From assembly GCF_002288925.2 (NCBI RefSeq), contig NW_022098058.1:2197138-2261137 (forward strand): a stretch of 64,000 bases of DNA, in the 5' to 3' direction. A program made the translations under genes and the position numbers. This document shows positions 18,471 through 32,700 of the stretch, one piece after another; positions within the stretch are counted from its first letter, which is position 1; every line of letters begins with the position of its first letter. The notes under the pieces are model-generated. The model saw only the letters and a program-made list of their open reading frames with translations. It was not told the origin of the DNA and made no database searches. The stretch is from Delphinapterus leucas (Eukaryota; Chordata; Mammalia; Artiodactyla; Monodontidae).

Positions 18471-19379
18471 ACCGCAGCAGGCTCTGGAAGGAGGGAATGA
18501 GTTCCCTGACCTGGGGCACTGTACCCCCAGACCCTGTCTCCCCACAGCTCCCTGCAAGGGTCAAAGCTCCACCCTCTTCAAGGTCTGGCTTCAGGACGTG
18601 TGCACCGGAAGTCCTCCTGGCCGCTCCCCCAAGCTGTTCTGCTGCCCCGGATTATCCAATCTCTGTGCACTTGGCATTTGAGGCCTTCACTCCCCCGGTT
18701 CCCTGGGCCCTCCTGGGTGCTTCTCCGAGGCAAGGAGGGGGCCAGTTTTCCCCTGTGGCTCCCCAGGCTGGCCCAGCTCTCCTACAGCTCCCGATAGAGG
18801 GGGGAGCTGCAAGAGCCCCTTCCCCCAGACCTCTTTCCCCCACCACCAGTGCTGACACGCCCCGCAGTGCATGGTCCCCAGGGACCTCCCTGTGGCCGAC
18901 TCCTATGGTTCCTGTCCTATCTCTGGACCTCTCAGCAGCTATTCACACCGTGGACCACGCCTTCCCCCTCAGCAGGCCTCCTTCCTCGGCCTGCTTGTCC
19001 CCCGACCCCTCTGGCTGCCTCTTCTTGGTGACAGACCCGCTGACAGGTCTCAGCCTCTGCTCACCGCTCAGGTGGGAGGTTCCTGGGTCCAGCAGCTCCT
19101 CTGCTTACCCCCACTCATCACACCCCACCTATGTCTTCATGGGGGGCCAGCTCTCTCTCCTGAGCCCTGACTCCATGGACATCTCCACTTGGATGTCAGA
19201 GGGCCTCCAGCTCGGCCTCCTAAAGCAAGTGCATCAGTTTCCCCTCAGATTGGTCCCTTGTGCGACTCCTGACACCTAGCTGCCCCCTTGTAAACTGTGC
19301 AGCAGGCTCTCAAGCAGGTATAGACTGAGCAATCCTGGACTCCCCTCTCCCCCATCCCTCCACCCCATCTGAACAATCG

Positions 19380-20045
19380 CCGGGCCCAGGCCCTTCCTGC
19401 CCACAAAGAGTTCTCAGACCCGTCCCCTTCCAGTGCACCTGCACTGTCACCACCCCTGCCCAGGTGTCACCGCTCACAGCTGGACAGTCCTGGTGGGCCC
19501 TCTGCTTCCAGGCCACTCTCCACACAGCGGCAGGGAGGGTGCTTTCCCCTTCAAGGTCCTCCCTCGGCTCCCCACCTGGGCTAACTGTGCAGGTCACCAC
19601 TTGGCGTTCAAGGCCCTATGTGATCTGATGCTGGCACCCCCTTCTCTGGCCTCCTCCTCTTGTCTCTCTCTCTCTCTCGCTTGAGGCTCCAGCCCAGACA
19701 ACTGAACTTCTTTCAAGTCCTTGAAAGTGCCTGGAAATCTCTGCCTCTGGGCTTTCATAGTGTAGTTCCCTGTCCTGCCTGAAACACAGGCCCTTCCCCC
19801 TGGCCCCCCATCCCACCTTCCACGGCCTGCAATATGACACCCTCCCCAGCTCGAGTTAGAGGCCAGCAGAGGGCCCAGATCACCCTTCTCTCCCACCAGT
19901 GCAGCCTTTAGCTCTACGTAGGGAAACCACCTATTCAATGTCTGCTGGATAAAACCTGGACCATAAATTCCAAGACGGGAGGACCATGTTGGCCAAGACC
20001 TGGGCCTGGCACATACTAGATCCTCAGTAAACATTTATCAAGGGA
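19380..20045 (+). repeat. L2 LINE-like stretch
   Basis: GTTCAAGGCCCTATGTGATC, the following CTGG-C…CCTCC-TCTTGTCTCTC blocks, and GGGCCTGGCACATACTAGAT with a CTCAGTAAACATTTATC end follow the L2 3' layout. Confidence 0.65.
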
Positions 20046-20724
20046 ATGAGTGAATGAATGAGTGCATGATTGAATAGGAACTGGGGATGGGTTGGGGGTG
20101 GTCTCCTGCTTGGGTATCTGTGGTTCTGGGGCTTTGTGTTTCTGTTCCAAGGCCAGATCTGCCTTCCTTAATGTCTTTGGGCAGCACCTTTAGGAGAGGA
20201 ATCCAAGATGCCCTAGGGATGACCTCAGCCAGAAACCTTCCCCCTACGGCCATTTTACAGATGGAAAAATTGAGCCCTGGTGCTGGGCAATTGCCCAAGG
20301 CCACAGAGCAGGGCAGGGGCAGAGTCTGGATTTAAACCCAGGCCTATGGGACTCTGAAAGTGCCCAGCATCTGACCAGCCAGATGAGCTCAGCGAGGGGT
20401 GTGCCCTCTCCCTGGAGGGACTCAGGGAAGAAGGACACTGGGTTTTGGCTCATTTCTCAGATTGCTATTCCCAGGACAGCCCATTCCCGGCGTCCTGGTT
20501 ACACATGTCAGATAGCATCCTTAGAGAACAGGCAGACCAAGGGTCTCAAACTCACAAGCTCTGGGGCCAGACTGAGAACATAAGTAAATGAAATGGGCGG
20601 AGTGTCAGACAGCAGTGGTTAAGACGGCATCAAATGGGAGCAAGGAGGGTCTGTATAAAGTCATTCAACTTGAACATTGAAAAAGACACACCACCCAAAT
20701 AAACTCGTCTGTGGGCCCCATTCA

Positions 20725-21150
<426 letters not shown>

Positions 21151-21194
21151 TCACTGGGCTCTGAGTGGCACACTGGCTGGCTGCTGGAGCTTCA

Positions 21195-21479
<285 letters not shown>

Positions 21480-22200
21480 TCATCTCGTGCAGTCCCTCCC
21501 TGCCCTCACGGATTCCAGAGTGAGCCCTGCTCACAGGCAACGCCACTGTAAGGGGCCTAGATGACCAGGAGGTACTGATGGCACACAGACCATCTCCTCC
21601 TTTCCTGGGGCCGTGGTAGGCATTGTTAATCGATCACAGCACCCTCTGATGAAACCCTGATGTGGTCTCACAATTCTTTTCTGCAGTGTCCCAGACAGCC
21701 ACGGCCTATCACCCATGATACTGCATCCTAAGATGAAACCATCGGCTATCCTGACCTGGACAAGGACTTTGAGAAAGACCACAATAAACGTCCTCTTGGA
21801 TATGGCCCCAGGCAAGAGTACAGAACACTCCACTGCTGAACAGGATCATGTCCCTGCTTCATCAACATGCACGTTTCCTGCAAACTCAATGATAAATATG
21901 TTTGTGTGTCTTCAGTTTTTTGCCAGGGGGGCGGGCAGGGGAAGGACATTGCATTTTAGGATAATTTATTTATATAATGTGACATTGGCTTAGAATAAAT
22001 GTGAATGATTAGGCTTTGTGTAAAATATGACATCTCCCTGCGAGAGTAAGGGCTGCCTACTGCCCTCTCTGTAATAATAGACTGACATCTGGGCCATTTA
22101 GGCCAGAGCAGACCCAGCCAATCAGAAGCTGTCCACCCCCCCCACCTTTGCAGGGCGCTGGATCTGCCCAGCAATTAGGATGCAAAAACCAGACTGGAAT

Positions 22201-22572
22201 CTAAAAAAAAAAAAAGGTTCTGAAGAACCTAGGGGCAGGACAGGAATAAAGACACAGATGTAGAGAATGGACTTGAGGACACGGGGAGGGGGAAGGGTAA
22301 GCTGGGACGAAGTGAGAGGGTGGCATGGACATATATACACTACCAAATGTAAAATAGATAGCCGGTGGGAAGCAGCCGCATAGCACAGGGAGATCATCTC
22401 GGCGCTTTGTGACCACCTAGAGGGGTGGGACAGGGAGGGTGGGAGGGAGACGCAAGAGGGAGGGAATATGGGGATATATGTATACGTATAGCTGATTCAC
22501 TTTGTTATACAGCAGAAACTAACACACCATTGTAAAGTAATTATACTCCAACAAAGATGTTAAAACAAAACA
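22201..22572 (+). mobile_element. L1 LINE 3' end (cetartiodactyl type)
   Basis: 3' UTR of a young L1: contains CATATATACACTACCAAATG, AAATAGATAGCCGGTGGGAA, CAGCCGCATAGCACAGGGAG and ends TTATACTCCAACAAAGATGT with an A-rich tail. AAAAACCAGACTGGA before and AAAAACCCAGCCTGGA after are a plausible diverged target-site duplication. It is 5'-truncated and has no ORF2. Confidence 0.88.
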
Positions 22573-22854
22573 AAAAAACCCAGCCTGGAGCTGCCATGGC
22601 CCTTCACACACAGCACAGATCAACTGAACAAGCGATTCTCACCCAGTGACAAATAATAAAATAATAAGGCAATATTTGCTGTAAAATGTCCTTCAGTGGG
22701 AGAGGACACGTCAAGGGCAGAAAATCCAGTTGTACTAAAAGTACTTTAGAATCTCAGACCTGGTGGGAAGGGGGGCCTGAATCCGACTCTCCTCTTCCAC
22801 ATCCTGGGGTCTGAGAACTCACTTCCACCCCGACCCTGACAAGTCACTGCTGAG

Positions 22855-23335
22855 AGAGTTTAAAGGTGTCACGGGCTGAATTGTGTCGTTTCCCCGCCCC
22901 CTCCCTCCCCCACCCCAGAAAGCTCTTCACACCCAGTACCTCAGAATGTGACCTTCCTTGGAGACAGGCTCTTTATAGAGGTAATCAAGTTAAGATGAGG
23001 CCATTAGGGTGGGCCTGCATCCAATGTGACTCGTGTCCTCATAAAGAGGGGAAATCTGGACAGAAACACACACACACAGGGAAGATATCATCATGGGAAG
23101 AGGCAGGGAGAGATCTGGGCGATGCTGCTACATGCTAGCAGTGCTGAAGACTGCCAGCTTGTCACCGGAAGCTGGGGGAGAGGCCCGCGGCCGAGCCTCC
23201 CTCACAGCCCTCAGAAGGAACCAACCCTGCCGACACCTCGATCTCAGACCTCCAGCCTCCAGAACCAGGAGACAACGCAATTCCGCTGTTGGTGGTACTC
23301 TGTAATGGCAGCCCTAGCAAAGAGTGCAAGGAGCT
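22855..23335 (+). repeat. MaLR-type (MLT1-like) LTR
   Basis: Recognisable blocks in order: GGCTGAATTGTGTCGTTTCC, CAGTACCTCAGAATGTGACC, GAGGCCATTAGGGTGGGCCT, GTGTCCTCATAAAGAGGGGA, CCAACCCTGCCGACACCTCG and AATGGCAGCCCTAGCAAA near the end. Old mammalian LTR retrotransposon; no internal genes. Confidence 0.75.
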
Positions 23336-24336
23336 AGAACGCTGGTCCAAAACCTGACTGCGGACAACTTATGCCCACCGGTCCCTTTCTGCACTCAGGA
23401 ATTTTAAGAACAAGAACTGACACTGAAAGTATCTTGCCTCTATCCACACCCCGTCCACACCACCATCTCAAGCAGAGGTCACTGCCCAGTCCCTTCCCAG
23501 TCTCCCTGCCTCTGGCCCCGCCTCTTCCATCTTGCCCCTACCCTGACCACCAGCTACCTGCCCCAGGTTTAGCCTGTGTGCCGCTCCCTTTCTGGGCCTT
23601 CACCCCGCCGCTGATAGAGAAAATCCCAACTCCCGAGCACGGCCATCCTGCGGTGGAGTGAGAAACAAATGCCAGGCACAGGCAGGGCCTAGGTCAAGGT
23701 TAGGGGAGGCCCCTCCAGCTCCCCGAGTTCTCTAACAGGCTGGCTCTGTGGTGGCAGGTAGTGATCTCCCTGTTGTTGAAGGGCTGGAGCGGGGCGAGCT
23801 GATCATGGGCCTCCTCTCAGTGTATTTCCAGAGTCTGGGGAGGAGCCTTCTGGGGCCCACTCAGGGCTTGGGGCCACGTGAGCAAGGCTTCTGCCTCGTG
23901 CCATGGCGGCTGCTCACATAACCAAACGTGACCTCCTTTTATAGAGCCGGAGGGAGTGGGGATGTGGAAGGTCCAAGATCCCGTTTACATAATTTATCGA
24001 TGTCCTCACAATGGCTGTAACCTGGCTGCAGCCCCCTGCCGTCTCCTGGCCCAGGGGACAGGAAAGAGCCGCTGTTCTTTTGGGAACACACACCTCATCT
24101 GGCTTCTGCCCTGAAAGGAATAATTTAGGTTATGCTTGTTTAAAAGATGCTTGGAGTTGGAAGGGACTCTGGGTCATGACTCTGACCCTCTGCTCATTGC
24201 CTAGATCTCCTCCCACACATCCCTGACAGATGGTCAGAGAGCCTCTACTTACTTGCCTCTGTTGACAAGGTGCTCATCCCCTCTATGGTTGACTGCTCTA
24301 AGGTAGAACAAGTCTATTGTATCCTTTCACATAATC

Positions 24337-24688
24337 TTTCCGTTTTTAAAAAATTAATTTATTTTTGGCTGCGTTGGGCCTTCATTGCTGCGTGCAGGCT
24401 TTCTCTAGTTGTGGTGAGCGTGGGCTACTCTTCGTTGCAGTGCACGGGCTTCTCATTGTGCTGGCTTCTCTTGTTGTGGGGCACAGGCTCTAGGTGCGTG
24501 GGCTTCAGTAGTTGTGGCACGCGGGCTCAGGAGTTGTGGCACGTGGGCTCTAGACTGCAGGCTCAGTAGTTGTGGCTCACGGGTTTAGTTGCTCCGCGGC
24601 ATGTGGGATCTTCCCGGACCAGGGCTCGAACCCATGTCCCCTGCATTGGCAGGCGGATTCTTAACCACTGCACCACCAGGGAAGTCCC
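24337..24688 (-). mobile_element. CHR-2-type cetacean SINE
   Basis: Minus strand starts GGGACTTCCCTGGTGGTGCA, continues through the tRNA-like part and the long body with 'actactgagcc' and 'agaagcc' blocks, and ends in an A/T-rich tail. A perfect 14-bp target-site duplication, CCTTTCACATAATC, lies at 24323-24336 and 24689-24702. Full length. Confidence 0.95.
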
Positions 24689-26119
24689 CCTTTCACATAA
24701 TCGTTCTTTTTTCGGATAAGAGAGCAGTGACTTTGGGTCAGACCCATTCTCTTGTACAGAGACAGGGTCTTTGGTAAAGATGTGTACAAAGAGTTCTGGG
24801 AGCACAGCGGAGCACACTGTTACTTTAGAAGGAAGTGTGTGGGGAGAAGAAATCTGTGGGAGCTTCCTGGAGGAGGGGATACTTGATCTGCTTCTTTTCA
24901 GCCAACACTAACTGAGGCTCTGATGCCTGGCACTGTGCCCATGCTGGGGCTGCAGAGATGACCAGTTCATTGTGGTCCTGGCTGCAGACAACTGTCCCGT
25001 GAGGTACACAGAGAAGGGGAGGGTACTGCAGACACTGCTGCGGGTGATCTGGGTGGCTGAGGCCAGGGGAAGATGTGGGGTAGGGGCCGGTGGCCTTGGA
25101 GCTGGAGAGGGGCTTCAGGTCCAAAGGTGTGGGAGTCAGGGCCTTGTTCCTTCAGGCCTGGGAGGCATGGCAAGTTCTGAACTGGGAGTGAGGTGATGGG
25201 TGCCATGTTTTAGGAAGACTTCTGTTTTCAAGACTGTCTCAGGAAGCTGAAATCTGCCTGCTTGGAATCCCTACCCTCTGGGCTTCCACTGAACAAGCCA
25301 GACTGGGAAAAAAGGAGGAGGCTAATTTTTATGGTCCGCACACTTTACTCTGTGCAGTGGAAGTGTCTCTGCCCTGTGGAGAGAGGGCTCAGGGGCCAAA
25401 AGGCTGGGCTGGGCTTTGCCCTGGGCTCCCACCTAAGCCTTGGTTTCCTCATCTGTAAAATGGAGTGATAGCCTCCGCCCTTCACTGAGGCTGGAGAATT
25501 CTGTGACAGCAGCAAAGGTCACCAAGCTCAGGGCCAGCACATGTTGGTGATGTGTGGGTGGAGGAGGCTGGCAAGATGCTTGACCCCGGGCTCCCTTGTT
25601 TGCTCTTTCCGCTTCAGGGTGGGTACAGGGACACAGAGGAAGGATACAGATGCAGGGTGTGTGATGGGGGTGCAGCGGGCATCTAGAGCACTTGGAGGCG
25701 CAGGTGTCTGGGGCGGTGGGATGGGCTGGGCTCCCCACCATGACCCTTGGATCAGGTATATTAAGGGCCTGTGACCTGCCTTGAAGGTGTGGGGGGGATT
25801 CAGGACAGATCTGGAAACACCGGAGGAGCCTCCCCTGGCCACCAAGAGTTACTCCACTTCCTTTATAGGCAATGGGCCCCTAACTGGACGACCTTGTCGT
25901 GCTTCAGTCCTGTCTGGTTTGTACACTCTGGAAGGTTTTACACCTTCGTTTCACTAGGCTATGGGTCTGGAGGGCAGGGGCTGCCAGCCGCTCAGAACCC
26001 TCTCAGGGGCCTCGTGCAGGGTAGGTGCTTGGTCAATGTGGGTCACTGTGAAACACCCTTGTGCTTAAGTCCCTCGAAGCCTGACCCGGGTGAATGGATT
26101 TGGACGGGCACATGCAAAC

Positions 26120-26480
26120 CCTCTACAGTTTGGCTCCAAGCTCCCTTCCCAGCCTCTTCTCTCATAAACCCAGCTAGGGTTTTCACTAGTCCCCAAACAC
26201 GTAGCATCCCTCCCCACCTCTGTGCTTTTGCCTGTGCTGTCCCCTCTGCCTGGGATGCCCTCTCCCCCTGGGATGCCCTCTCTCCCTGAATCTCTGTGTG
26301 TCACAAATCTTTCCCATCTTGCACATGAAATGCTCTCTGTTCAGCAAGCTATCCTTGGTCCCTCCAACCCAGTGGGACACCTCCTGCAGCTGCTCAGCCC
26401 TTCCTTTTATCGCTTCACTCACTCATTTATGCAACGAACAGCTATGGAACATCTAACTGTTCCGGGCAGGGAGGGTGCAG
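26120..26480 (+). repeat. L2 LINE 3'-end fragment
   Basis: CCTCTGTGCTTTTGCCTGTG, CTGTCCCCTCTGCCTGGGAT and later TCACTCACTCATTTATGCAA match L2. A local 17-bp GGGATGCCCTCTCCCCC unit is repeated at 26252-26285. Confidence 0.7.
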
Positions 26481-27317
26481 AGAGGATGAAGACCCGAGCC
26501 CCAGAGGCATTGATCTGGTTGAAATGTGCTTTCCCCATAGATAAAATAGCCGTAAAAAAAGATTCCTTCTTTTGCTAAAATTATCCTAGATATTTCTCAC
26601 TGAGGAAAACCAGCCAGGAAATGGGTGCTTCCTGTTTTCATTAAATAAAGGCTTTTAAACATCTGTTGTTTGTGGCGACAGCAGTTGTCTGTGACTTCGA
26701 GGGTTCCAAACAGCCCCGGATAACCCGGCAAATCGCAGGCCGCTGCTCTCCTGATGGCTTCATCCTCAGTGGCTTCCATCAGACTTGGAAAAGGCACCAC
26801 TGTAGCATCTTGGGGGAGGGGGATTTGCAACCCTGTTTTTATCTGTTCTGTCCTTTGTCTTCTCAAGGGAGGAAGGGAATAGGAGCTTCTTTCCCTTGAC
26901 AGACGGGGAAACTAAGGGAGGGAGGCCGAGTTTCTTTTCCTGCAGCAAATGAATCTGACCAGGCTTGTGGGACCCTAGAGGCGGTCTGGGTGGGGATTTT
27001 TTTCTCTGGCCGGCCTCACGGTTGTCCTGGCAACATACACACACATGCTCACCAGAGGCAGGGACCCTCTCCAAAGGTCACCCGAGAAACTGGTGACTGT
27101 GGCTGCCTCGGAGGTGGTCACTGGGGTCTGGTGGTGGCATGGGGGGCTACTTCACCCTGTTTGTGCTATCGAACCTTTTGAATTTGGCGATGATATATCA
27201 CCAAGCCTAAAACAACCAAACAAATCAAAAACCATACCTGCCTGTCTCCTGAGGCTCTGCGTCCACCCCCACCCCATGGGAGATGCTGAGTCAACAGGTC
27301 AGAGCTTTAATACTTTC

Positions 27318-27446
27318 TTTTGTTTTTCTTTTTTTCCCTGTGCCATGCAGCATGCGGGGATCTTAGTTCCCTGTCCAGGGATAGAACCCATGCCCCCTGC
27401 AGTGGAAGCCCGGAGTCCTAACCACTGGACTGCCAGGGAAGTCCCT
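27318..27446 (-). mobile_element. Short CHR-family SINE
   Basis: Minus strand: GGGACTTCCCTGGCAGTCCA, GTGGTTAGGACTCCGGGCTT, then a GGGTTCTATCCCTGGAC box and a T/C-rich tail on the plus strand. Flanks GAGCTTTAATACTTTC (27302-27317) and GAGCTTTCATACTTTC (27447-27462) form a 15/16 target-site duplication. This shorter type is shared across Cetartiodactyla. Confidence 0.9.
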
Positions 27447-27779
27447 GAGCTTTCATACTTTCAGGCAGCATCACCAGTAACTCCACTGTGCCCCTCACTT
27501 GTTGACGTCCAACTTTCTTATTGTTCAGATGGAAAAACTGAGGCCCGGGGCAGTGATACACCGGAGGTCTTCTGTGAAGGAGCGGCAGGGGCGGGATGAG
27601 AACCCATGTCCCTAGACTGCTGTGTCCCTCCAGTACGTCCCTGTCCTCCAACACAGTTACAGCTTCCAAATCCACATCCCAGGGTGAGCCCAGGGGAGAG
27701 AGAAGGTCACCCACAGGGATGTGTTGACGGAGGGAAGCAAAGAAAGGCATGAGAGTAAGCCTCCCAGGCAGCTGGCTCA

Positions 27780-27905
27780 GAACCTTAGAGCTGGATGGGA
27801 CCTGAGGGGCCCCCAGGCCGACCACCCATTTTACAGATGAGGGGACTGAGGCACAGAGAGGAGAAGTGGCTTGTTAGTGGCAGAGCTGGGGTTGGAACCA
27901 GGCCC
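27780..27905 (-). repeat. MIR-type repeat
   Basis: CCCATTTTACAGATGAGGGG, ACTGAGGCACAGAGAGGAGA and GGTTGGAACCAGG match the reverse complement of MIR. Confidence 0.7.
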
Positions 27906-27974
27906 CCTTTCTCCGACATAGGCTGAACGTGTTCCCAGCCCTGCTGTTTTAGGCTTGGGGTGGGAGTGAGGAGG

Positions 27975-28007
27975 TATGTGTGTGTGTGTGTGTGTGCATG
28001 TGTGTAG
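27975..28007. repeat. (GT)n microsatellite
   Basis: About 12 GT units with one CA interruption. Confidence 0.9.
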
Positions 28008-28125
28008 AATACTATTATTGTCCCTAGTCTTCAGATGAGGAAATGGAGGCTCAGAGAGGTTACGTAACTGGCCCAAGGTCACACAGCTCGTAATGCCACG
28101 GGACTCAAAATCCCAGGTCTATCTG
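28005..28125 (-). repeat. MIR-type repeat
   Basis: CAGATGAGGAAATGGAGGCT, CAGAGAGGTTACGTAACTGG and CCCAAGGTCACACAGCTCGT match inverted MIR. Confidence 0.8.
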
Positions 28126-28439
28126 ATGCCCGAACTCACCCTTTTGACCCCTCTCCCTGCTGCCTAAATGTGAAAGTCCACGTCTGTGACCTTCAAGTTT
28201 CACTTAGTCTTTGGAACGCAGAGTCTTAAAACAGAGGGGCCAGGAGCTTGGAGGGCATCTTGCCTGCTCCCTTTCACTTGAAAGAAGGGGACATGGAGGC
28301 TCCAGGAGGAGCAGGGAACAGCCAGAGGCCCCGGAGGATGGTGTCAGGGTAAGCGGGGGACACTGAAGTTGCCCTTGGTGGAGGAAGGCGGCCCTGAGAC
28401 AGGCTGGGACCTGGGACCGTTTGCTGCAGTGCTTGCACC

Positions 28440-28850
28440 TGGACAGACGTCTCCTCAAGCAACGACATACAAAGAAACTATAAGCGACCAAAAATAACCG
28501 CGTGCATGCCCATTTGGGGCAAATTATAGACAACAAGATACAAAAAAGACCAAAAGAACGCAACTGCCACTTCACAAGAGTTGAGAGCAAAAGCAGGGTA
28601 CTGGGCATGCCCCCTGCACACAGCACCACCAAAGGGGTGGGCAGACCACCTAAGCCCCCCCTTCGGCCCGACCCCTGGACACACCCCTACCGTCACCCCA
28701 CAGAAGGAGCCAAGAGCAAAGGAACCTGTTACTTGTTCTCACTCCCCCCTGCTGCAGCAGGAGCCCCAATAAAGCCTTGCCTGAATTTCTTGTATGGCCT
28801 CCTATCAATTTCTATTGATTAAGGGGGCCAAGAATCCTGGTCAGAAACAG
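28440..28850 (+). mobile_element. Probable solo ERV LTR
   Basis: A retroviral-style R/U5 end is visible: a polyadenylation signal in CCCCAATAAAGCCTTGCCTG near 28766, then ATTTCTTGTATGGCCTC and TCAATTTCTATTGATTAAGG, ending in CAGAAACA near 28850. The upstream 300 bp is A/C-rich U3-like sequence. No gag, pol or env beside it, so it looks like a solo LTR. Boundaries, especially the left, are approximate, and no target-site duplication was found. Confidence 0.65.
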
Positions 28851-29770
28851 TCCCAAGGGGCAGCATCACCAAATCCCACTGCCAAGGCCAATCTGGGCCC
28901 AGCAGCATTAGTCCTCGAGGAAGAGGAGGCCAGCCGCTCCTGTGCCTTGCCTCCCGGGCTCCCAGGGTGAGCTCGCTCACTCTGCCTGCCCACAGCAGCA
29001 TTTCGGAGATTCGAGGCAGCTCTCTCCTCTTCCCACACCCTCTTCCCAGCCTGGGCAGCTCGACCGACCACGCACGTCCCATCCTTCCCCAACCCTGCAA
29101 ATTCCCGGCACTGAATTCTTGGCTTTCCCCCCAGATGCAGATTCAGCTAAAGGAGACTGAAGACCCACTGTCATCTGAGCACCCCAGTAGGTGCACATAT
29201 TACATCACTTTTCTCGATCTTTACGGGGAGGGGATGCTGTCACCCGCCCCTTCCCTTCTGCTTGAGAATTTGACCTTTGGTTAACTTTCCAGCTCTGTTC
29301 CCCTGGAAACCTGATAGAGGCAGACTGCCCGCTGCATCACTAGGGAAAACTAACTAGTAAACTTGGTCTGGATGGGGAGAACTCTAAATGCTGATGGGGA
29401 TGCCCACATTTGGGGTCTTCTTGAGTGTGGTAACCTTTGTTATTGGGTGTCTCCTTTGCAGGGACCCTTGAATCTGGGCCTATGGGTTTGGACAGGAGAT
29501 CCTGGCTCCTCTGAGGCTTCTAGGGCAGGGCAGCCTTCACGGTAGAGCAACGCCGGCTGGCAGGCTGTGGGTTGCACCCCATGTCCCAAGCAGGTAAGTG
29601 TGGCTATGCTAGCCTTAAGAGCCTGAATGTTTAGGAGTAGGTACAGAGAAGACCCCGTGGGCCTTGCAGGGAAACTGAGGCTTAGAGGGGTGAGGCGACG
29701 TACTCCAGGTCACCCAGCAGGCTAGACACCCAGCTTCACCCCCTTCCCCAAGCTCCACGGCGGGGCACCT

Positions 29771-29772
29771 GC
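29771..29772 (-). other. ATP2B2: Non-canonical GC splice donor
   Basis: The exon ends CGGCCCGAG and the intron begins GCAGGT. Only this position joins RPE to VPEA in frame. A GT four bases further in would add four nucleotides and break the frame. AG before and GGT at +4 to +6 resemble the strong context typical of GC donors. Confidence 0.8.
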
Positions 29773-30007
29773 CTCGGGCCGCACGGGGTCCTCGATGCCC
29801 ACCACGCAGATACAGGTGAGGTCGTTGAGGATGTCATTCTCGTTGTCCCAGTCGGGCTCGGGGCTGCCGGGTAAGTCGCGGTAAGCCACGCAGATGGTGC
29901 GGAGCCCGTCGCAGGCCATGGGCTCAATCACCTTCTTCACCATCTCATCCCGGTCGCGGGGCCGGAAGACCCGGGGCTCACCCGCCCCGTTGAGGATTTT
30001 GCAGCAC
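29773..30007 (-). CDS. ATP2B2: PMCA2 exon: nucleotide-binding domain, C-terminal half
   Basis: 235 nt, about residues 635-712. Acceptor CAG at 30008-30010. It encodes [58 protein letters not shown] and [20 protein letters not shown]. The second block is the N-domain helix, and GIEDPVRPE is the conserved return to the P domain. PMCA1-4 share this layout; [15 protein letters not shown] is highly conserved. LPGS and ILND differ from my recollection of human FPSS and ILNE. Confidence 0.97.
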
Positions 30008-31174
<1,167 letters not shown>

Positions 31175-31499
31175 TCACCAGGCTGCCGCTTGCCTGTGGG
31201 TGGGGCCACCCCTCCCCCCCACCTCAGGCTTCTGCGTCCCAGACCCAATCCGGGCTCTGTTTGAAGGGAATTAAGCAAGATCAGCTGTTTAAAAATTATG
31301 AACTATGTCAAAAATAAACCTGTGACCGAATGATAAAAAAAATTTGTGCACAGACCCTCCAGTTCTGGAGAACCTTAGTTCTACGCCATGTTTGCTTCAG
31401 ATTTTTCTTTTTTAAGAAGTAAAGCCTAACAGATAAAGTTGAACCCCCCATGTACCCCTCTGCATCTGCATAACGCACCCCTTGTCCCAGAAAGAAACT

Positions 31500-32150
31500 C
31501 TAACTTAAATTTGGCATTAATCCTTGCCCTGTGTGTTTTAACTTTTTATTTCGAGATAGTGCTAGTTTCACAGGCAATAAGAAATAACACAGAGAGATGT
31601 CACACATCCTTCATCCCGTTTCCCCCAGTGCTCACTTCCTGTATGACTGTAGCACAATGGCACAACCAAGATGTTGACACTGATACAATCTAACCCGCTG
31701 GATTCAGATTTCACCAGTTTTAGTGTACTCCTGTGTGTGCGTGCGTGTGTGTATGTGTGTGTGTGTGCGTGTGTGTGTGTGTGTGTGCGTGTGTGTGTGT
31801 GTTTAGTTCTGAGCAACGGCATCACATGTAGATTCCCATGACAACCGTCATCAAGACACACAACAGTTTATCACAGCACTCCCTGTGCCACCCTTATATG
31901 ACTGCAGTCACCTCCCTCCCTTCCCCGTCCCTGCCCCTGGCAACCACTAAGCTGTTCTCCAGCCCCATGATTCTGTCATTTTGAGCATGTTATATAAATG
32001 GAATCATACAGTATGTAACCTTCGGAGACGGGCTTCTTTTCACTCAGCACAATCCCCTGGCAATGCAGACAAGCTGTTGCATGTGTCAGGAGCGTGTTCC
32101 TTTTCATGACTGGGTAGTATTCTGTGCTCTGGATGCAATGTCCCTTGTGA
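31500..32150. repeat. Old L1M-like fragment
   Basis: Contains ATATAAATGGAATCATACAG, CTTCTTTTCACTCAGCACAA and TGACTGGGTAGTATTCTGTG, words typical of old L1M elements in mammals. A (GT)n tract interrupts it. Family and orientation uncertain. Confidence 0.5.
31731..31803. repeat. (GT)n microsatellite
   Basis: About 36 units of GT with CG and AT interruptions. Confidence 0.95.
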
Positions 32151-32419
32151 CTTCAGTCGAGGTTGAACCAAATGCAACTGCTATTTTGGTACGTCACAAT
32201 GGCCAACCATTGGCAATTTCATGTAGTTTGACCTAACGTACATATGTGCAGCACTGTTTTGCATGTTGAAAACGTCATGTAAGGAGGCTGTACATATTCT
32301 TCCATAGCTTGCTTCACTCATGGAACGTTCAATTTTTGAGAGTCATCCCCATTCACAGTGTTAGTTCATTTCTTTTTAACTGGACACCACAGCCCCTGCC
32401 CTGAGCCTCAGTCAAACCA

Positions 32420-32700
32420 CCGACCACATCTCCCCAGCGCCTCTCACTTCTTCGTGCGGCTGCCCGAACACGAGCTGTTTCATGCCTCTGTGCCTTCACC
32501 CCTGCTTCCTCCTTCCCTGCCAGGCAAAATCCTCCTTGCCCTTTAAGGACCAGCACAGATATTTCCTTGTCTTTGAGAATTGCTTTGTGGGTTTGTCACC
32601 CCGAGTAGGAGTTGCTGTATTCTTTCCCCCCTGGGTTCTCGGGGCAGCACAGAGCCCGGCACACAGTAGGCATTTACTCATTGTTTGCTGGGTGGCTCAA
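32420..32700 (+). repeat. L2 LINE 3'-end fragment
   Basis: TCATGCCTCTGTGCCTTCAC, CCCTGCCAGGCAAAATCCTC, CCTTTAAGGACCAGCACAGA and CCCGGCACACAGTAGGCATT follow L2 in order. Confidence 0.75.

Noticed and set aside
29767..29769. Canonical GT donor four bases downstream of the GC donor
   Set aside because: It would add four nucleotides (frame shift) between RPE and VPEA, destroying the pump's P domain.
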